A DNA stretch of 64,000 bases, taken from positions 62,001 through 126,000 of the forward strand of contig DATLED010000095.1 in assembly GCA_035525495.1 (NCBI GenBank). The letters run 5' to 3'. This document shows positions 45,514 to 53,953 of this stretch, piece by piece. The notes beneath the pieces are model-generated. The model saw nothing but the letters and a program-made list of their open reading frames with translations, made no database searches and was not told the DNA's origin. This DNA is from DATLED01 sp035525495. GTDB lineage: Bacteria; Actinomycetota; Acidimicrobiia; Acidimicrobiales; CADCTF01. Positions within the stretch are counted from its first letter, which is position 1, and each line of letters begins with the position of its first letter. Both the position numbers and the translations under genes were made by a program.

Positions 45514-47514
45514 ATGGGGGTCGAGATGAAGAGCATCGGGAGTCGCGGGCGCCGGCGCGCTCTGGCGGGCTTTGCCGCCGGCGCGCTGGCCGTCGGCGCC
45601 GGCGCCGGCGTGGCATCGCCGCCACGGTCTGCCGTCGCCGAGGAGCTCGACGGGCGAACCTGGGTCGGGGCTCCCGGCGGCGCACAGCTGTTGCTCGTCA
45701 ATGGGATCTCCGGACTCATCGAGGCCGCGGTCGCAGCACCCGGCGAGGCCGCCTTCGCCGACGGCAACGACGGCGCGCACACCGTTCTGCGCGCGGATAC
45801 CGGACTCGTCGTCGTCGACGACGCCGATCACACGTTCGTCACCGGGGCCACGGAGACCGCGACGGCCGCGTTCGTCGGCGACCGCTTGCTCGTCCTCGAC
45901 GGCGGGAAGGCCTCCTGGCTTCCGGGTGATCCCCATCTGGCCCCCGCGAACCCGACGGCACTTCCCGACGCGCCGGCGCCGAAGGTCGCGACCATCCCCG
46001 TCGTCGACGGCCGCGGCCACGGGTGGTACCTCGCCGCCGGCGCGGCCGTCGAGGTTCCCGACGACGGTCGGGCCGCCGAGGAGCACGCCGTCGACCCCGA
46101 GACCGAACGGCTTGTCGTTGTCGACGGAACCGTCCACGCCGTCGCCCCGGCGGGCATTACCGCGGTCGCCGATGCCGCGCGCGCCCTCGACGTCGAGCCC
46201 CGACCTGACCGCGTCGACCCCTCCGTTGCCGTCGCCACCGGGGGACGATGGGCGTCGGCCGTCGGGACGACCATCCGGACGACGACACCATCGGTCCCGG
46301 CCGATCAGACCGACGATGCGGGCGCACTCGTCGTCGACCTCGCGGTCTGGCACGGACAGCTCGTCGCCGTGACCACCGACGGGGTCCTCACCGGACGGCC
46401 TGGCGGGCTGACGCCGATCCCGGACGTGGGCGCGGGCGCAACCTTGCACGTCGACGGGGGGCTGCTCTGGGTGGTCACGCCGGACACCGTCGTCGCCATC
46501 CAGCCGAACCACGAACGGACGGTGTTGCGCATCGCCGACGTCGACCTCTCCTTGTGCGTCGGCGACTGCTCGCCGGCGGCGGCGTCGTCATTCCTCGAGC
46601 AGTCGACTCCTTCCACCACCACCCCCCCGCCCTCCGTTGCGAACGCGCCGTCCACGACGACGACCACGTCCCCGCTTCGCCGCCTCACCGCGGAGACCGT
46701 GCCTCCCACGACGGTGCCGGCAAGGGCCTCGACCGCTTCCACGACAGCCCCGACGACGACTGCGCCGGCCGCGGCGGCCCCGTCGACCACGTCGGCACCG
46801 ACCACCGCGTCCACCGACGCTTCGAGCTCGACCGTGCCGCTTCCGCCGGCGACGTCGAGCACCGAGCCGAGGACCGATCGCAAGGACCCGAGGGACCTCG
46901 ACCCGGGACCAGCGCCGTCCCTCCGCCCGCCCCCGCTGACGACGACCACCGCCGAGACGGTCCCGCCGACGACGCAGCCGGACCCGACCACCGAGCCGAC
47001 GACCGAGCCGACGACCGAGCCGACGACCGAGCCGACCACCGAGCCGACGACGGAGCCGGCACCCGAACCCGTCGGCCTCAACTTCGACGTGATCGGCCGG
47101 GCCGGATACGCCGAGGCGATCCTCCGGGTCCTCGGCACCGCCGACGAGTGCGGCGCCACCGGGGGCACGACGACGGCGACGCTCACGTGGGAGGGCGCCG
47201 ACCAGGGCAGCCGTGAGCTCCTCGTCGTGTGGCGCGACGAGGCCGATCGCAGCGACGAGTCCTCGGCCACGATCGTCGCCGACGCCGGCGACCTCACCGT
47301 CACCGCGGCCGTCTGCGGGGTGACCGCAACCCGGTCGGCGACCGTGCGCGGCCTCCCGACGTCGACCACGACGACCACTTCCCCCCCGACGTCGACCACG
47401 ACCCCACCGACCACGCCGCCTCCGACGCTCCCGACCACATCCGTCCCGCCGATGACGACCACGACCCGCCCGACCACGACGACCCGCGGCGCCGCCTCCG
47501 CCGGGTCACCATGA
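45514..47514 (+). CDS. Secreted Thr/Pro-rich protein with an N-terminal propeller-like region
   Basis: 666 residues from ATG 45514; ATG 45526 is also possible. A signal sequence (RALAGFAAGALAVGAGAGV) is followed by about 330 residues of short beta-type repeats (for example LLLVNGISGLIEA, HTVLRADTGLVVVDD), then a Thr/Ser/Pro-rich mucin-like stretch (about 350-515) with six TTEP units, a small beta domain with two Cys (DECGATGG and AAVCGVTA), and a Thr-rich tail. It is upstream of the MoxR/DUF58/kinase operon by 43 bp and on the same strand, a linkage seen for secreted repeat proteins in such operons. Confidence 0.8.
   Translation: MGVEMKSIGSRGRRRALAGFAAGALAVGAGAGVASPPRSAVAEELDGRTWVGAPGGAQLLLVNGISGLIEAAVAAPGEAAFADGNDGAHTVLRADTGLVVVDDADHTFVTGATETATAAFVGDRLLVLDGGKASWLPGDPHLAPANPTALPDAPAPKVATIPVVDGRGHGWYLAAGAAVEVPDDGRAAEEHAVDPETERLVVVDGTVHAVAPAGITAVADAARALDVEPRPDRVDPSVAVATGGRWASAVGTTIRTTTPSVPADQTDDAGALVVDLAVWHGQLVAVTTDGVLTGRPGGLTPIPDVGAGATLHVDGGLLWVVTPDTVVAIQPNHERTVLRIADVDLSLCVGDCSPAAASSFLEQSTPSTTTPPPSVANAPSTTTTTSPLRRLTAETVPPTTVPARASTASTTAPTTTAPAAAAPSTTSAPTTASTDASSSTVPLPPATSSTEPRTDRKDPRDLDPGPAPSLRPPPLTTTTAETVPPTTQPDPTTEPTTEPTTEPTTEPTTEPTTEPAPEPVGLNFDVIGRAGYAEAILRVLGTADECGATGGTTTATLTWEGADQGSRELLVVWRDEADRSDESSATIVADAGDLTVTAAVCGVTATRSATVRGLPTSTTTTTSPPTSTTTPPTTPPPTLPTTSVPPMTTTTRPTTTTRGAASAGSP
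46987..47058 (+). repeat. Six 12-bp tandem units encoding TTEP
   Basis: Six copies of ACCACCGAGCCG or a close variant code for Thr-Thr-Glu-Pro repeats. The unit is a multiple of three, so slippage would change only length. This is the stalk-like part of the secreted protein. Confidence 0.88.
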
Positions 47515-47557
47515 CGAGCCTCACCATGTTCCGGACGCGACAGGAGGACGAAACGCC

Positions 47558-48622
47558 GTGAGCGAAGGCTCGACCTCTGGCTTCCAACGAAGGCTCCCGA
47601 ACCCACCGTCCTACCGGACCGCGGCCGATGGCGCCATGCGGGGCGACGCACCTGCGGGGGTCGCCAGCGAAGCCGACATCGCGTGGTTCGCCGAGACCTT
47701 CTCCCGCCTCGTCGACAACCTCGGCCGAGCACTCCGAGGCAAGGATGATCAGGTCAACCTCGCCCTCCTCGGGCTCGTCTCCGAAGGCCACCTCCTCCTC
47801 GAGGACGTGCCCGGTGTCGGCAAGACGAGCCTCGCCCGCGCACTCGCAGAATCGATCTCCGGCTCGTGGCACCGCATCCAGTTCACTCCCGACCTCCTCC
47901 CCTCCGACGTCACGGGCATCTCGATCTGGAACCAGGGACGCAGCGACTTCGAGTTCAAGCCCGGTCCGGTGTTCTCGAACATCGTCGTCGGAGACGAGAT
48001 CAACCGCGCCTCGCCGAAGACGCAGTCGGCGCTGCTCGAGGTCATGGAGGAGCGGCAGGTGACGATCGACGGCGTGGCCCACGCCGTGCCCCGGCCGTTC
48101 GTCGTCGTCGCCACGCAGAACCCCATCGAGATGGAGGGCACCTACAACCTCCCCGAGGCACAGCTCGACCGGTTCCTCCTCAAGATGATGATCGGCTACC
48201 CGGACCTCGCGGCGGAGTCCGACATCGTCATCTCGCGTCATGGCGGACCGCCGCCCGTCCTCGATCCCGTCGTCAGCCTCGACGAGGTCACCCGGATGGT
48301 CGCGGTCACGGCCAAGGTCCGCCTCGACCCCGAGCTCGTCCACTACGCCGTCGGCCTCGTGCAGGCGACTCGTCAGTCGGCCGACGTGCGCCTCGGCGCC
48401 AGCCCGCGTGGCAGCCTCGGCCTTCTCCGGGCGTCGCAATCCTTGGCCGCCGCCGAAGGACGGACCTATGCGATCGCCGACGACGTCAAGCGGCTCGCCG
48501 TGCCCGTCCTCGGCCACCGCCTCCTGATCGCGCCCGAGGCGCAGCTGCGGGGGATCACGGCCGAGCGCGTCATCACCGAGCTCCTGGCGACGTTCGCCGT
48601 CCCCGGCGGCGTCACCCGATAG
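47558..48622 (+). CDS. MoxR-family AAA+ ATPase, second copy
   Basis: 354 residues from GTG 47558, with AGGAGG 11 bp upstream. Walker A is DVPGVGKT, Walker B VVGDEINRA, with the MoxR signature ATQNPIEMEGTYNLPEAQLDRF. It is a different subfamily from the copy at 4.9 kb (different lid region and N-terminus). Here the partner genes are a membrane DUF58 and a transglutaminase-fold protein, the canonical MoxR-DUF58-TGc order. Confidence 0.93.
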   Translation: MSEGSTSGFQRRLPNPPSYRTAADGAMRGDAPAGVASEADIAWFAETFSRLVDNLGRALRGKDDQVNLALLGLVSEGHLLLEDVPGVGKTSLARALAESISGSWHRIQFTPDLLPSDVTGISIWNQGRSDFEFKPGPVFSNIVVGDEINRASPKTQSALLEVMEERQVTIDGVAHAVPRPFVVVATQNPIEMEGTYNLPEAQLDRFLLKMMIGYPDLAAESDIVISRHGGPPPVLDPVVSLDEVTRMVAVTAKVRLDPELVHYAVGLVQATRQSADVRLGASPRGSLGLLRASQSLAAAEGRTYAIADDVKRLAVPVLGHRLLIAPEAQLRGITAERVITELLATFAVPGGVTR

Positions 48623-48634
48623 CGGGCCACCGGA

Positions 48635-49765
48635 GTGCACCTCACCAGGCTGGGGACGTCGTTCGTCGTCACCTGCGTCGTGCTGTTCGCCGGCGGCCTG
48701 GGGCTCGGCCTGACCGCCGTCGTCGCTCTGGCCATCGCCGGTCTCGCTCTGGTCCTCCTCGCCATCACCGCGGTCGTCGAGTCCCCCGCCATCGGGGTGT
48801 GCCGGACGGCCTCGCCGCGCGAGGTCGAGCGCGACGCGCCGGCCGAGGTCACGCTCCAGTTCACCCCCGCGCCCCGGCGCAAGCAGCGGCCGTTCACCGT
48901 CATCGAGACCGTCGCCGGGGTCGCCCGCGCCGCCGCCATGCCCGCGCTGAACGGGGGACAAGTGACCTCGCTGACCTACGAGCTCGACACCAGCCACCGG
49001 GGCACCCTCACGGCCGGGCCGATGCTCTTGCGGCGCATGGACCCCTTCGGACTCGTCGTCGCCGATCGCAGCGTGAGCGGCTCCTTGTCCATCGCCGTGC
49101 GTCCCCGCCGCCACCACCTCCGGATGCTCCCGACCGGCCGGCAGCGCGACCTCGAAGGGCCGACACGAGAGGTGTCCGAGGGATCGGCGTCGTTCCACCA
49201 GCTCCGCGAATACGTGCCCGGCGACGACCTCCGACACATCCACTGGAGGACGTCCGCTCGCACTGGCACCCTCGTCGTCAAGCAGCTCGTCGACACGACC
49301 AAGCCGGAGATCGTCGTCATCGTCGACAACCGCACCGTGGCCGTGCGCACCCCAAGCGACTTCGAGGAGATCGTCGAGGTCGCCGCGTCCGTCCTCCACG
49401 CCGCGGACCAGGACGGCTTCCCGGCGCAGCTCGTGTTCGCCGATGGCAACAACGAGGTGAACGCTGACTCGGTGTCGTTGTCGCACCTGGAGCGCCTGAC
49501 CGACGTCCAGCCGACGGACGCCGACTCGATGCTCGAGCTCGCCGAGGCCCTGCGGGCACGTGGCCGCAGCCTGGTGTTCATCACCGGCGAGCTGTCCGGC
49601 CCCGACCTCACGTTGGTGGCCAGGATCGCCAGCGGTTTCTCGCCCGCCTACGTCGTGTCCGTCGTGGGGGACCGTCGGTCACCGTTCGTTCCTCCGCCCG
49701 GGGTCACCGGCCTTTCCTGTTCCAGCGCCGTCGACTTCACGTTCCGGTGGGGTGCCCTGCGATGA
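48635..49765 (+). CDS. Membrane DUF58 domain protein
   Basis: 376 residues from GTG 48635. Two N-terminal hydrophobic helices (FVVTCVVLFAGGLGLGL and VVALAIAGLALVLLAITAV) are followed by a beta-rich region, the DUF58 signature FHQLREYVPGDDLRHIHWR, and a VWA-like domain. Unlike the 4-kb DUF58 protein it is membrane-bound. Its stop overlaps the next start (ATGA). Confidence 0.9.
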   Translation: MHLTRLGTSFVVTCVVLFAGGLGLGLTAVVALAIAGLALVLLAITAVVESPAIGVCRTASPREVERDAPAEVTLQFTPAPRRKQRPFTVIETVAGVARAAAMPALNGGQVTSLTYELDTSHRGTLTAGPMLLRRMDPFGLVVADRSVSGSLSIAVRPRRHHLRMLPTGRQRDLEGPTREVSEGSASFHQLREYVPGDDLRHIHWRTSARTGTLVVKQLVDTTKPEIVVIVDNRTVAVRTPSDFEEIVEVAASVLHAADQDGFPAQLVFADGNNEVNADSVSLSHLERLTDVQPTDADSMLELAEALRARGRSLVFITGELSGPDLTLVARIASGFSPAYVVSVVGDRRSPFVPPPGVTGLSCSSAVDFTFRWGALR

Positions 49766-52761
49766 GGCCGGGTCGGACGCTGCTCGTCCCGTCGCTGCTC
49801 GTCGGCGCCGGCCTGGCCGTGTTCCACCGCGCGTACACGCCCGGCGACCTCGCGCTGGCGGCGCTGGGCGCGATCGTCGTCGGCGGCCTCGTCGGACTGG
49901 GGTTCGCCGCGACCTGGATCCCCTGGCCGGCCGGCGTCGCCGCCCTCCTCCTCGCCGTCCCAGCCGCCTCCGGCGTGATCTCCGGCGAGGTCCCGCATGT
50001 CGACCTCGTCCCCAACGCCTTCGTGCTGTTCCTCACGGTCGGTCTCCCCGCGCACGGCCTCCGCCAGCTCCTCGTCGTGCCCTTCGTGCTCGGAACCGTC
50101 GCCGCCGCCTCGGCCGTCGCCTCATCGGCGCGACGGGCCACGCTTTTGTCGATCGCCGGGCCGTTCGCCGTCCTCGCCCTCGGCTCACTCCTCGTCCTCC
50201 CGGTCGGGTTCGGATGGGCCGTCCCGCTCGTCTTCGGCGTCGCCGCGTCGACGGTCCTGCTCCTCGACGCGAGGACGGACGTGTCGTCGATGCCACCGCT
50301 CGCCGGCACCGACACCGAGGCCGGCCGCCAGGTCGTGTTTTGGCGACCGCTCATCCAGTTCCTGCCCGCGGTCGTCGCCGTCGTCGGTCTCACGACGGCG
50401 CTCCCCCACAACCGCACCGTCGACGTCCGCCGCTTCGTCCACCCCCGCACCGAGCGCTTCGCCGACGCCAACCCCCTCGCCGTCGCCGGACGGGCACCGC
50501 GCACCACTCCGGAGGACGCCCGACCGCTCGCCCGGATCGCCGTTGACGGACCCGCACCCGGGCGCCTCCGCGTCGCCGTGCTGGACGACTACACCGGAAC
50601 CGGTTGGCACCAGTCGGCGGACTTCTCGATCACCGGCGGCACCCTTGCCGTCGACCCCCTCTACCGCGTCGTCGAAGACGACGGCGCCGACCTCGCCCCC
50701 GCGCAGTCCTCCGTCACCGTCACCGGCATCGGGTCCTCCTCCGAGCTCCACGCCGTCCCGACCGCCGGCCGCCCTCGTACGGTCGTCGATCCGGAAGCCG
50801 TTCGCTTCGCTCCGGCGGCCGGCGTTCTCCTCGCCGACGACCCCACGCTCGGCGTCGAGTACCGGACCGATGTGTCACCCCCCGCGGCGGACGTCGCCCA
50901 CGACGTCACCGTCGGACGCCATCCAGCCGAGCTCGCCCGCTGCCCGAAGTCGCCCACGCTCGAAGCCGTCTCCGGCCAGCTCGGCGCAGGCACGACGCGC
51001 GCCATCGAGCGGCTCTCGCGCATCGAGAACTTCCTGAAGGTGCGCCGCGTCTACGACCCCGGCGCCCCTGGCGGCCAAACCCTCGGCGCCGTAGAACGGT
51101 TCCTCGAACAGGACTACGCGCGCGGCAACCTCGAGGTGTTCGTCACCGCGCACGCCCTCCTGGCGCGGTGCGCCGGCGTGCCCGTGCGAGTCGTCATCGG
51201 CCTTCCCGAGCCGATCGCGGCCGAGGTGACGTACACCGATCGCGACCTGACGGCGTGGATCGAGACGCCGCTCGTCCGCAGCGGGTGGACGACCTTCGAC
51301 CCCTTGCCGACGCCCGACGAGCAACGCCAGCAAGCGCAGCTGGCACGCCAGACCCCGCCGCCGCCGCCGCCGCCCGACGACCCGCCACCCGTCCGTTCCC
51401 CACGAAGGGTCGAGCCCGTCGACGTGGAGCGCCATGCGCCCTTCGCGGCCCTCGTGCTCGCCGCCCTCGTCCTGGGCATCCTCGGGCTCGGCACCGCCTG
51501 GACCATGGTGGCGCCGCGCGTCGTCCTGGGGCGGCGACGCCGATGCGCCGATCCGACCCTCGCCGTCGCCCGGGCATGGTCCGCGGTCGTGGATGCCCTC
51601 GTCGACCGCGACCTCAGCGTCGACCCCGCCCACACGCCGAAGGAGGTCACGCGGATCGCCGCCGGGCACGTGCCGGTCGTCGTTCCCCGCCTCCTCGAGG
51701 CGATGGCGCCGATCGTCGACCGCGCCCGCTACAGCGGGGCCCCGTCCACCCACGACGAGGCACGCCTCGCGTGGGCGCACGCGGAGGCCGTCCTCGATCG
51801 TTTGCCCTCGAGCGGCGCCGTGCGCACCGCACCGCTGCGCCATCCCGGGCGGATGCGCGAGCGAGTCCGCAGCACCCGCGACGTCGCCCGCCGACGCCAC
51901 CGGTGGCGGGGCGAGCTCCCGGACACGTCGCTGTTGACCGCGAGGGCCACCCCCACCGACATCCCCAACGTCACCGTCGCCGCCCGGATCGGCGAGGGTT
52001 CGACCGGCACCGTGTTCCGCGGGTTCCTCGACGGCACCCGCGAGCCAGTCGCCGTCAAGGTCTTCCGGTACGGCCCGGGCGACGTCGGCTTCGACCTGCA
52101 CCGGTTCGACTGGGAGGTCCGGATCGCCAAGACGGTGTCCGGGTTGGCGCACCTGCCCGTCGTCCACGACGCCGGCATCACCCCGACGACGCAACGGCCG
52201 TATCTCATCTCGAGCCTCCACGACGGCGGCACCTTGCTCGACCGCGTCCGACGGGGGGGCCCGATGACGGAGGCCGAGGTCGTCCGCATCGGCGCTGACC
52301 TCGCCGTCGCCCTGTCCACGCTCCACCAGCTCGGCGTCGTCCACGCCGACGTGAAGCCGGAGAACGTCTTCTCCGGCCGAGAGGGTTGGGTCCTCGGCGA
52401 CCTCGGCTCGGCGTGGCTGCGGGCTTCCCGAGGCCCAGCGGCGACGCTGACCCCGCCCTACGCCGCGCCCGAGGTGTGGCGGGGCGGCCCGCCCACGCCG
52501 CTGGCCGATGTGTTCAGCCTCGCCCTGACGATGCTCTTCGCCGTCACCGGGCAGGTCCCGACGGCCAGCATCACTCCGAGCCGCGAGGACATCGCCGCCG
52601 CCTTCCCCCTCCACCCCGTCCTCCAGCGGGCGCTCGAGCCCGACGCCCGCCGCCGCCCCCGGAGCGCCGCCGACTTCGCTCGGTCGCTCCGACCCGAGCT
52701 CGCCCCGTCGCACACCGGTCCCGGGCTCACGACGCTCCGCCTACCGCCGAACCCCCTATGA
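49762..52761 (+). CDS. Membrane protein fusing a degenerate transglutaminase-like domain to a Ser/Thr protein kinase-like domain
   Basis: 999 residues from ATG 49762. About six N-terminal helices (1-220) precede an outer region with a transglutaminase-like fold (about 390-525), a helix (561-587), a DUF4129-like stretch and a kinase domain (about 738-985). In active transglutaminase-like proteins the motifs are GYCEHFA and HAWVE; here they read GNLEVFV (Leu457 for Cys) and TAWIE (Thr497 for His), leaving only Asp513 of the triad. The kinase has G-E-G-S-T-G (744-749), Lys766, HADVKPEN with Asp863 and Asn868, and DLG with Asp880. The HRD Arg is replaced by Ala, so it is a non-RD type but could be active. 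Confidence 0.85.
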   Translation: MRPGRTLLVPSLLVGAGLAVFHRAYTPGDLALAALGAIVVGGLVGLGFAATWIPWPAGVAALLLAVPAASGVISGEVPHVDLVPNAFVLFLTVGLPAHGLRQLLVVPFVLGTVAAASAVASSARRATLLSIAGPFAVLALGSLLVLPVGFGWAVPLVFGVAASTVLLLDARTDVSSMPPLAGTDTEAGRQVVFWRPLIQFLPAVVAVVGLTTALPHNRTVDVRRFVHPRTERFADANPLAVAGRAPRTTPEDARPLARIAVDGPAPGRLRVAVLDDYTGTGWHQSADFSITGGTLAVDPLYRVVEDDGADLAPAQSSVTVTGIGSSSELHAVPTAGRPRTVVDPEAVRFAPAAGVLLADDPTLGVEYRTDVSPPAADVAHDVTVGRHPAELARCPKSPTLEAVSGQLGAGTTRAIERLSRIENFLKVRRVYDPGAPGGQTLGAVERFLEQDYARGNLEVFVTAHALLARCAGVPVRVVIGLPEPIAAEVTYTDRDLTAWIETPLVRSGWTTFDPLPTPDEQRQQAQLARQTPPPPPPPDDPPPVRSPRRVEPVDVERHAPFAALVLAALVLGILGLGTAWTMVAPRVVLGRRRRCADPTLAVARAWSAVVDALVDRDLSVDPAHTPKEVTRIAAGHVPVVVPRLLEAMAPIVDRARYSGAPSTHDEARLAWAHAEAVLDRLPSSGAVRTAPLRHPGRMRERVRSTRDVARRRHRWRGELPDTSLLTARATPTDIPNVTVAARIGEGSTGTVFRGFLDGTREPVAVKVFRYGPGDVGFDLHRFDWEVRIAKTVSGLAHLPVVHDAGITPTTQRPYLISSLHDGGTLLDRVRRGGPMTEAEVVRIGADLAVALSTLHQLGVVHADVKPENVFSGREGWVLGDLGSAWLRASRGPAATLTPPYAAPEVWRGGPPTPLADVFSLALTMLFAVTGQVPTASITPSREDIAAAFPLHPVLQRALEPDARRRPRSAADFARSLRPELAPSHTGPGLTTLRLPPNPL

Positions 52762-52862
52762 GCACACGCGACGACTACCTCGGCCGGGTGCAGGCGACCG
52801 TCTGGTCGGCGGCCGGCTGGGTGTCGAACGACGGCCTCGGTCAGTTGGTGACGGGCACGTAG
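52758..52862 (+). CDS. Truncated small protein at the end of the kinase operon
   Basis: A 34-residue frame starts at ATG 52758, overlapping the kinase stop (ATGA), a normal operon junction. The sequence MSTRDDYLGRVQATVWSAAG followed by WVSNDGLGQLVTGT ends at a TAG. The start looks like a true gene, but the C-terminus runs antisense into the end of another frame on the minus strand, so this is probably a gene cut short by a rearrangement. No function recognised. Confidence 0.45.
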   Translation: MSTRDDYLGRVQATVWSAAGWVSNDGLGQLVTGT

Positions 52863-53040
52863 TTCCGCAGCACCTCCTCGACCTCCACCGCGGGTCGTTG
52901 GACGACGAACTGCCCCGACGGATGAAGACGGCCGCGCCGATGCCCGATGCCCGATGACAACGGCCACCATCGGCGCCCAGAGGATGCCACCGACGACCCG
53001 ACGGTCACGGCGCCGACGAGGACGGACACGGAGCGGAGCG
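52841..53040 (-). pseudogene. Possible frameshifted gene remnant in a 325-bp gap
   Basis: On the minus strand one frame reads VVGGILWAPMVAVVIGHR and another continues RRGRLHPSGQFVVQRP then AVEVEEVLRNYVPVTN before a stop at 52841. They join perfectly if one copy of a 7-bp tandem repeat (CGATGCC, 52938-52944 and 52945-52951) is removed. The gene therefore seems broken by a 7-bp duplication; its 5' part is not recognisable. The rest of the 52863-53186 gap shows no other convincing gene. Confidence 0.35.
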
Positions 53041-53186
53041 TCGACGGCGCGGGCACGGACGGGGGTGGCACGCGCCCAGCACCGGTCATGTCGGTCCAGC
53101 GCCTGTTGGGCCCGGGTGGGCCGCGCGGTAGACGGGTTGGTGCGACGGAGAAGTGGGGGTCGCGGCCCGATCGTCAACAGTCGGCC

Positions 53187-53843
53187 TCACTTGCGGTCCT
53201 GCCACGTGCAGATGCACGCCTCGTTTCCATCGGCATCGGCGACGATCCACCACGAGCGGGCGAACCGATCGGTCACGAGCACACCGCCCGCCGAGAGTGT
53301 CGCCGCCAGCCGCGCGTGCGCTTGGTCGTGGGGCACGGACACGTCGATGTGGAACCGGTCGCGGTCGCTCCGCGGCTCGGACATGTCCTGGAACCACACG
53401 GGCGGCCCGATCCGCAATGGATCGACGAGCGCGCCCCCGGACTCGCGGTACCCGAGCACCGCCGCCCAGAACGGACGGATGCGGGCCGCGTCCATGGTGT
53501 CGATGCAGATCTCGACGGCCTGCGGCGCTGCCGGCTCGGGCACCGCCGCCGCGCGAGCCGCCATCTTCGAGATCGTCCGGGCGAGCTCGACGTCGTGCAT
53601 CGTCACGGCATCGGCGGCGTGGGTCCGTGCCGACACCCGAACGATCCCCGGGTGACGGAGGTCGATGTCGGGGTGGTGGTCGGCGGCGTCGGCGGCGTCG
53701 GCGATGGCCGAGGTGAGTGTGGCCGCCGCCGAGAACGACGGTGCCCGGAACTGCGCGTGCAGCGCGTCGAGCACCAGACGCCAGCCTTCGAGCCCCTCCA
53801 GGGTGGCGAGCTCCTCGGCAGAAACGGCGATGTACGCAGGCAT
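53187..53843 (-). CDS. Pterin-4a-carbinolamine dehydratase domain fused to a VOC domain
   Basis: 218 residues from ATG 53843. The first 100 residues match 4a-hydroxytetrahydrobiopterin dehydratase, with the signature ADHHPDIDLRHPGIVRV and, later, TMHDVELARTISKMA. The second half is a glyoxalase-like VOC domain (AVEICIDTMDAARIRPFWAAVLGYRESG ends in VADADGNEACICTW). The dehydratase recycles pterin cofactors of aromatic amino acid hydroxylases; the fused VOC partner suggests a related small-molecule role. The fusion recurs in actinobacteria but its function is unknown to me. Confidence 0.85.
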   Translation of the reverse strand: MPAYIAVSAEELATLEGLEGWRLVLDALHAQFRAPSFSAAATLTSAIADAADAADHHPDIDLRHPGIVRVSARTHAADAVTMHDVELARTISKMAARAAAVPEPAAPQAVEICIDTMDAARIRPFWAAVLGYRESGGALVDPLRIGPPVWFQDMSEPRSDRDRFHIDVSVPHDQAHARLAATLSAGGVLVTDRFARSWWIVADADGNEACICTWQDRK

Positions 53844-53953
53844 CGTCCAAGTGAAGCAGCCACGAATGGGAAGATGTCGCCGTCCTCGACCGACGGGTCG
53901 TCGCTTCGGCGACAATGAGCCATCGAAGGAGCCAGGGGGGCCGGTGAGCGGAA

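Noticed and set aside
46987..47058. Regular 12-bp repeats as a possible CRISPR or iteron array
   Set aside because: There are no spacers; the units are in-frame TTEP codons within the exported protein.
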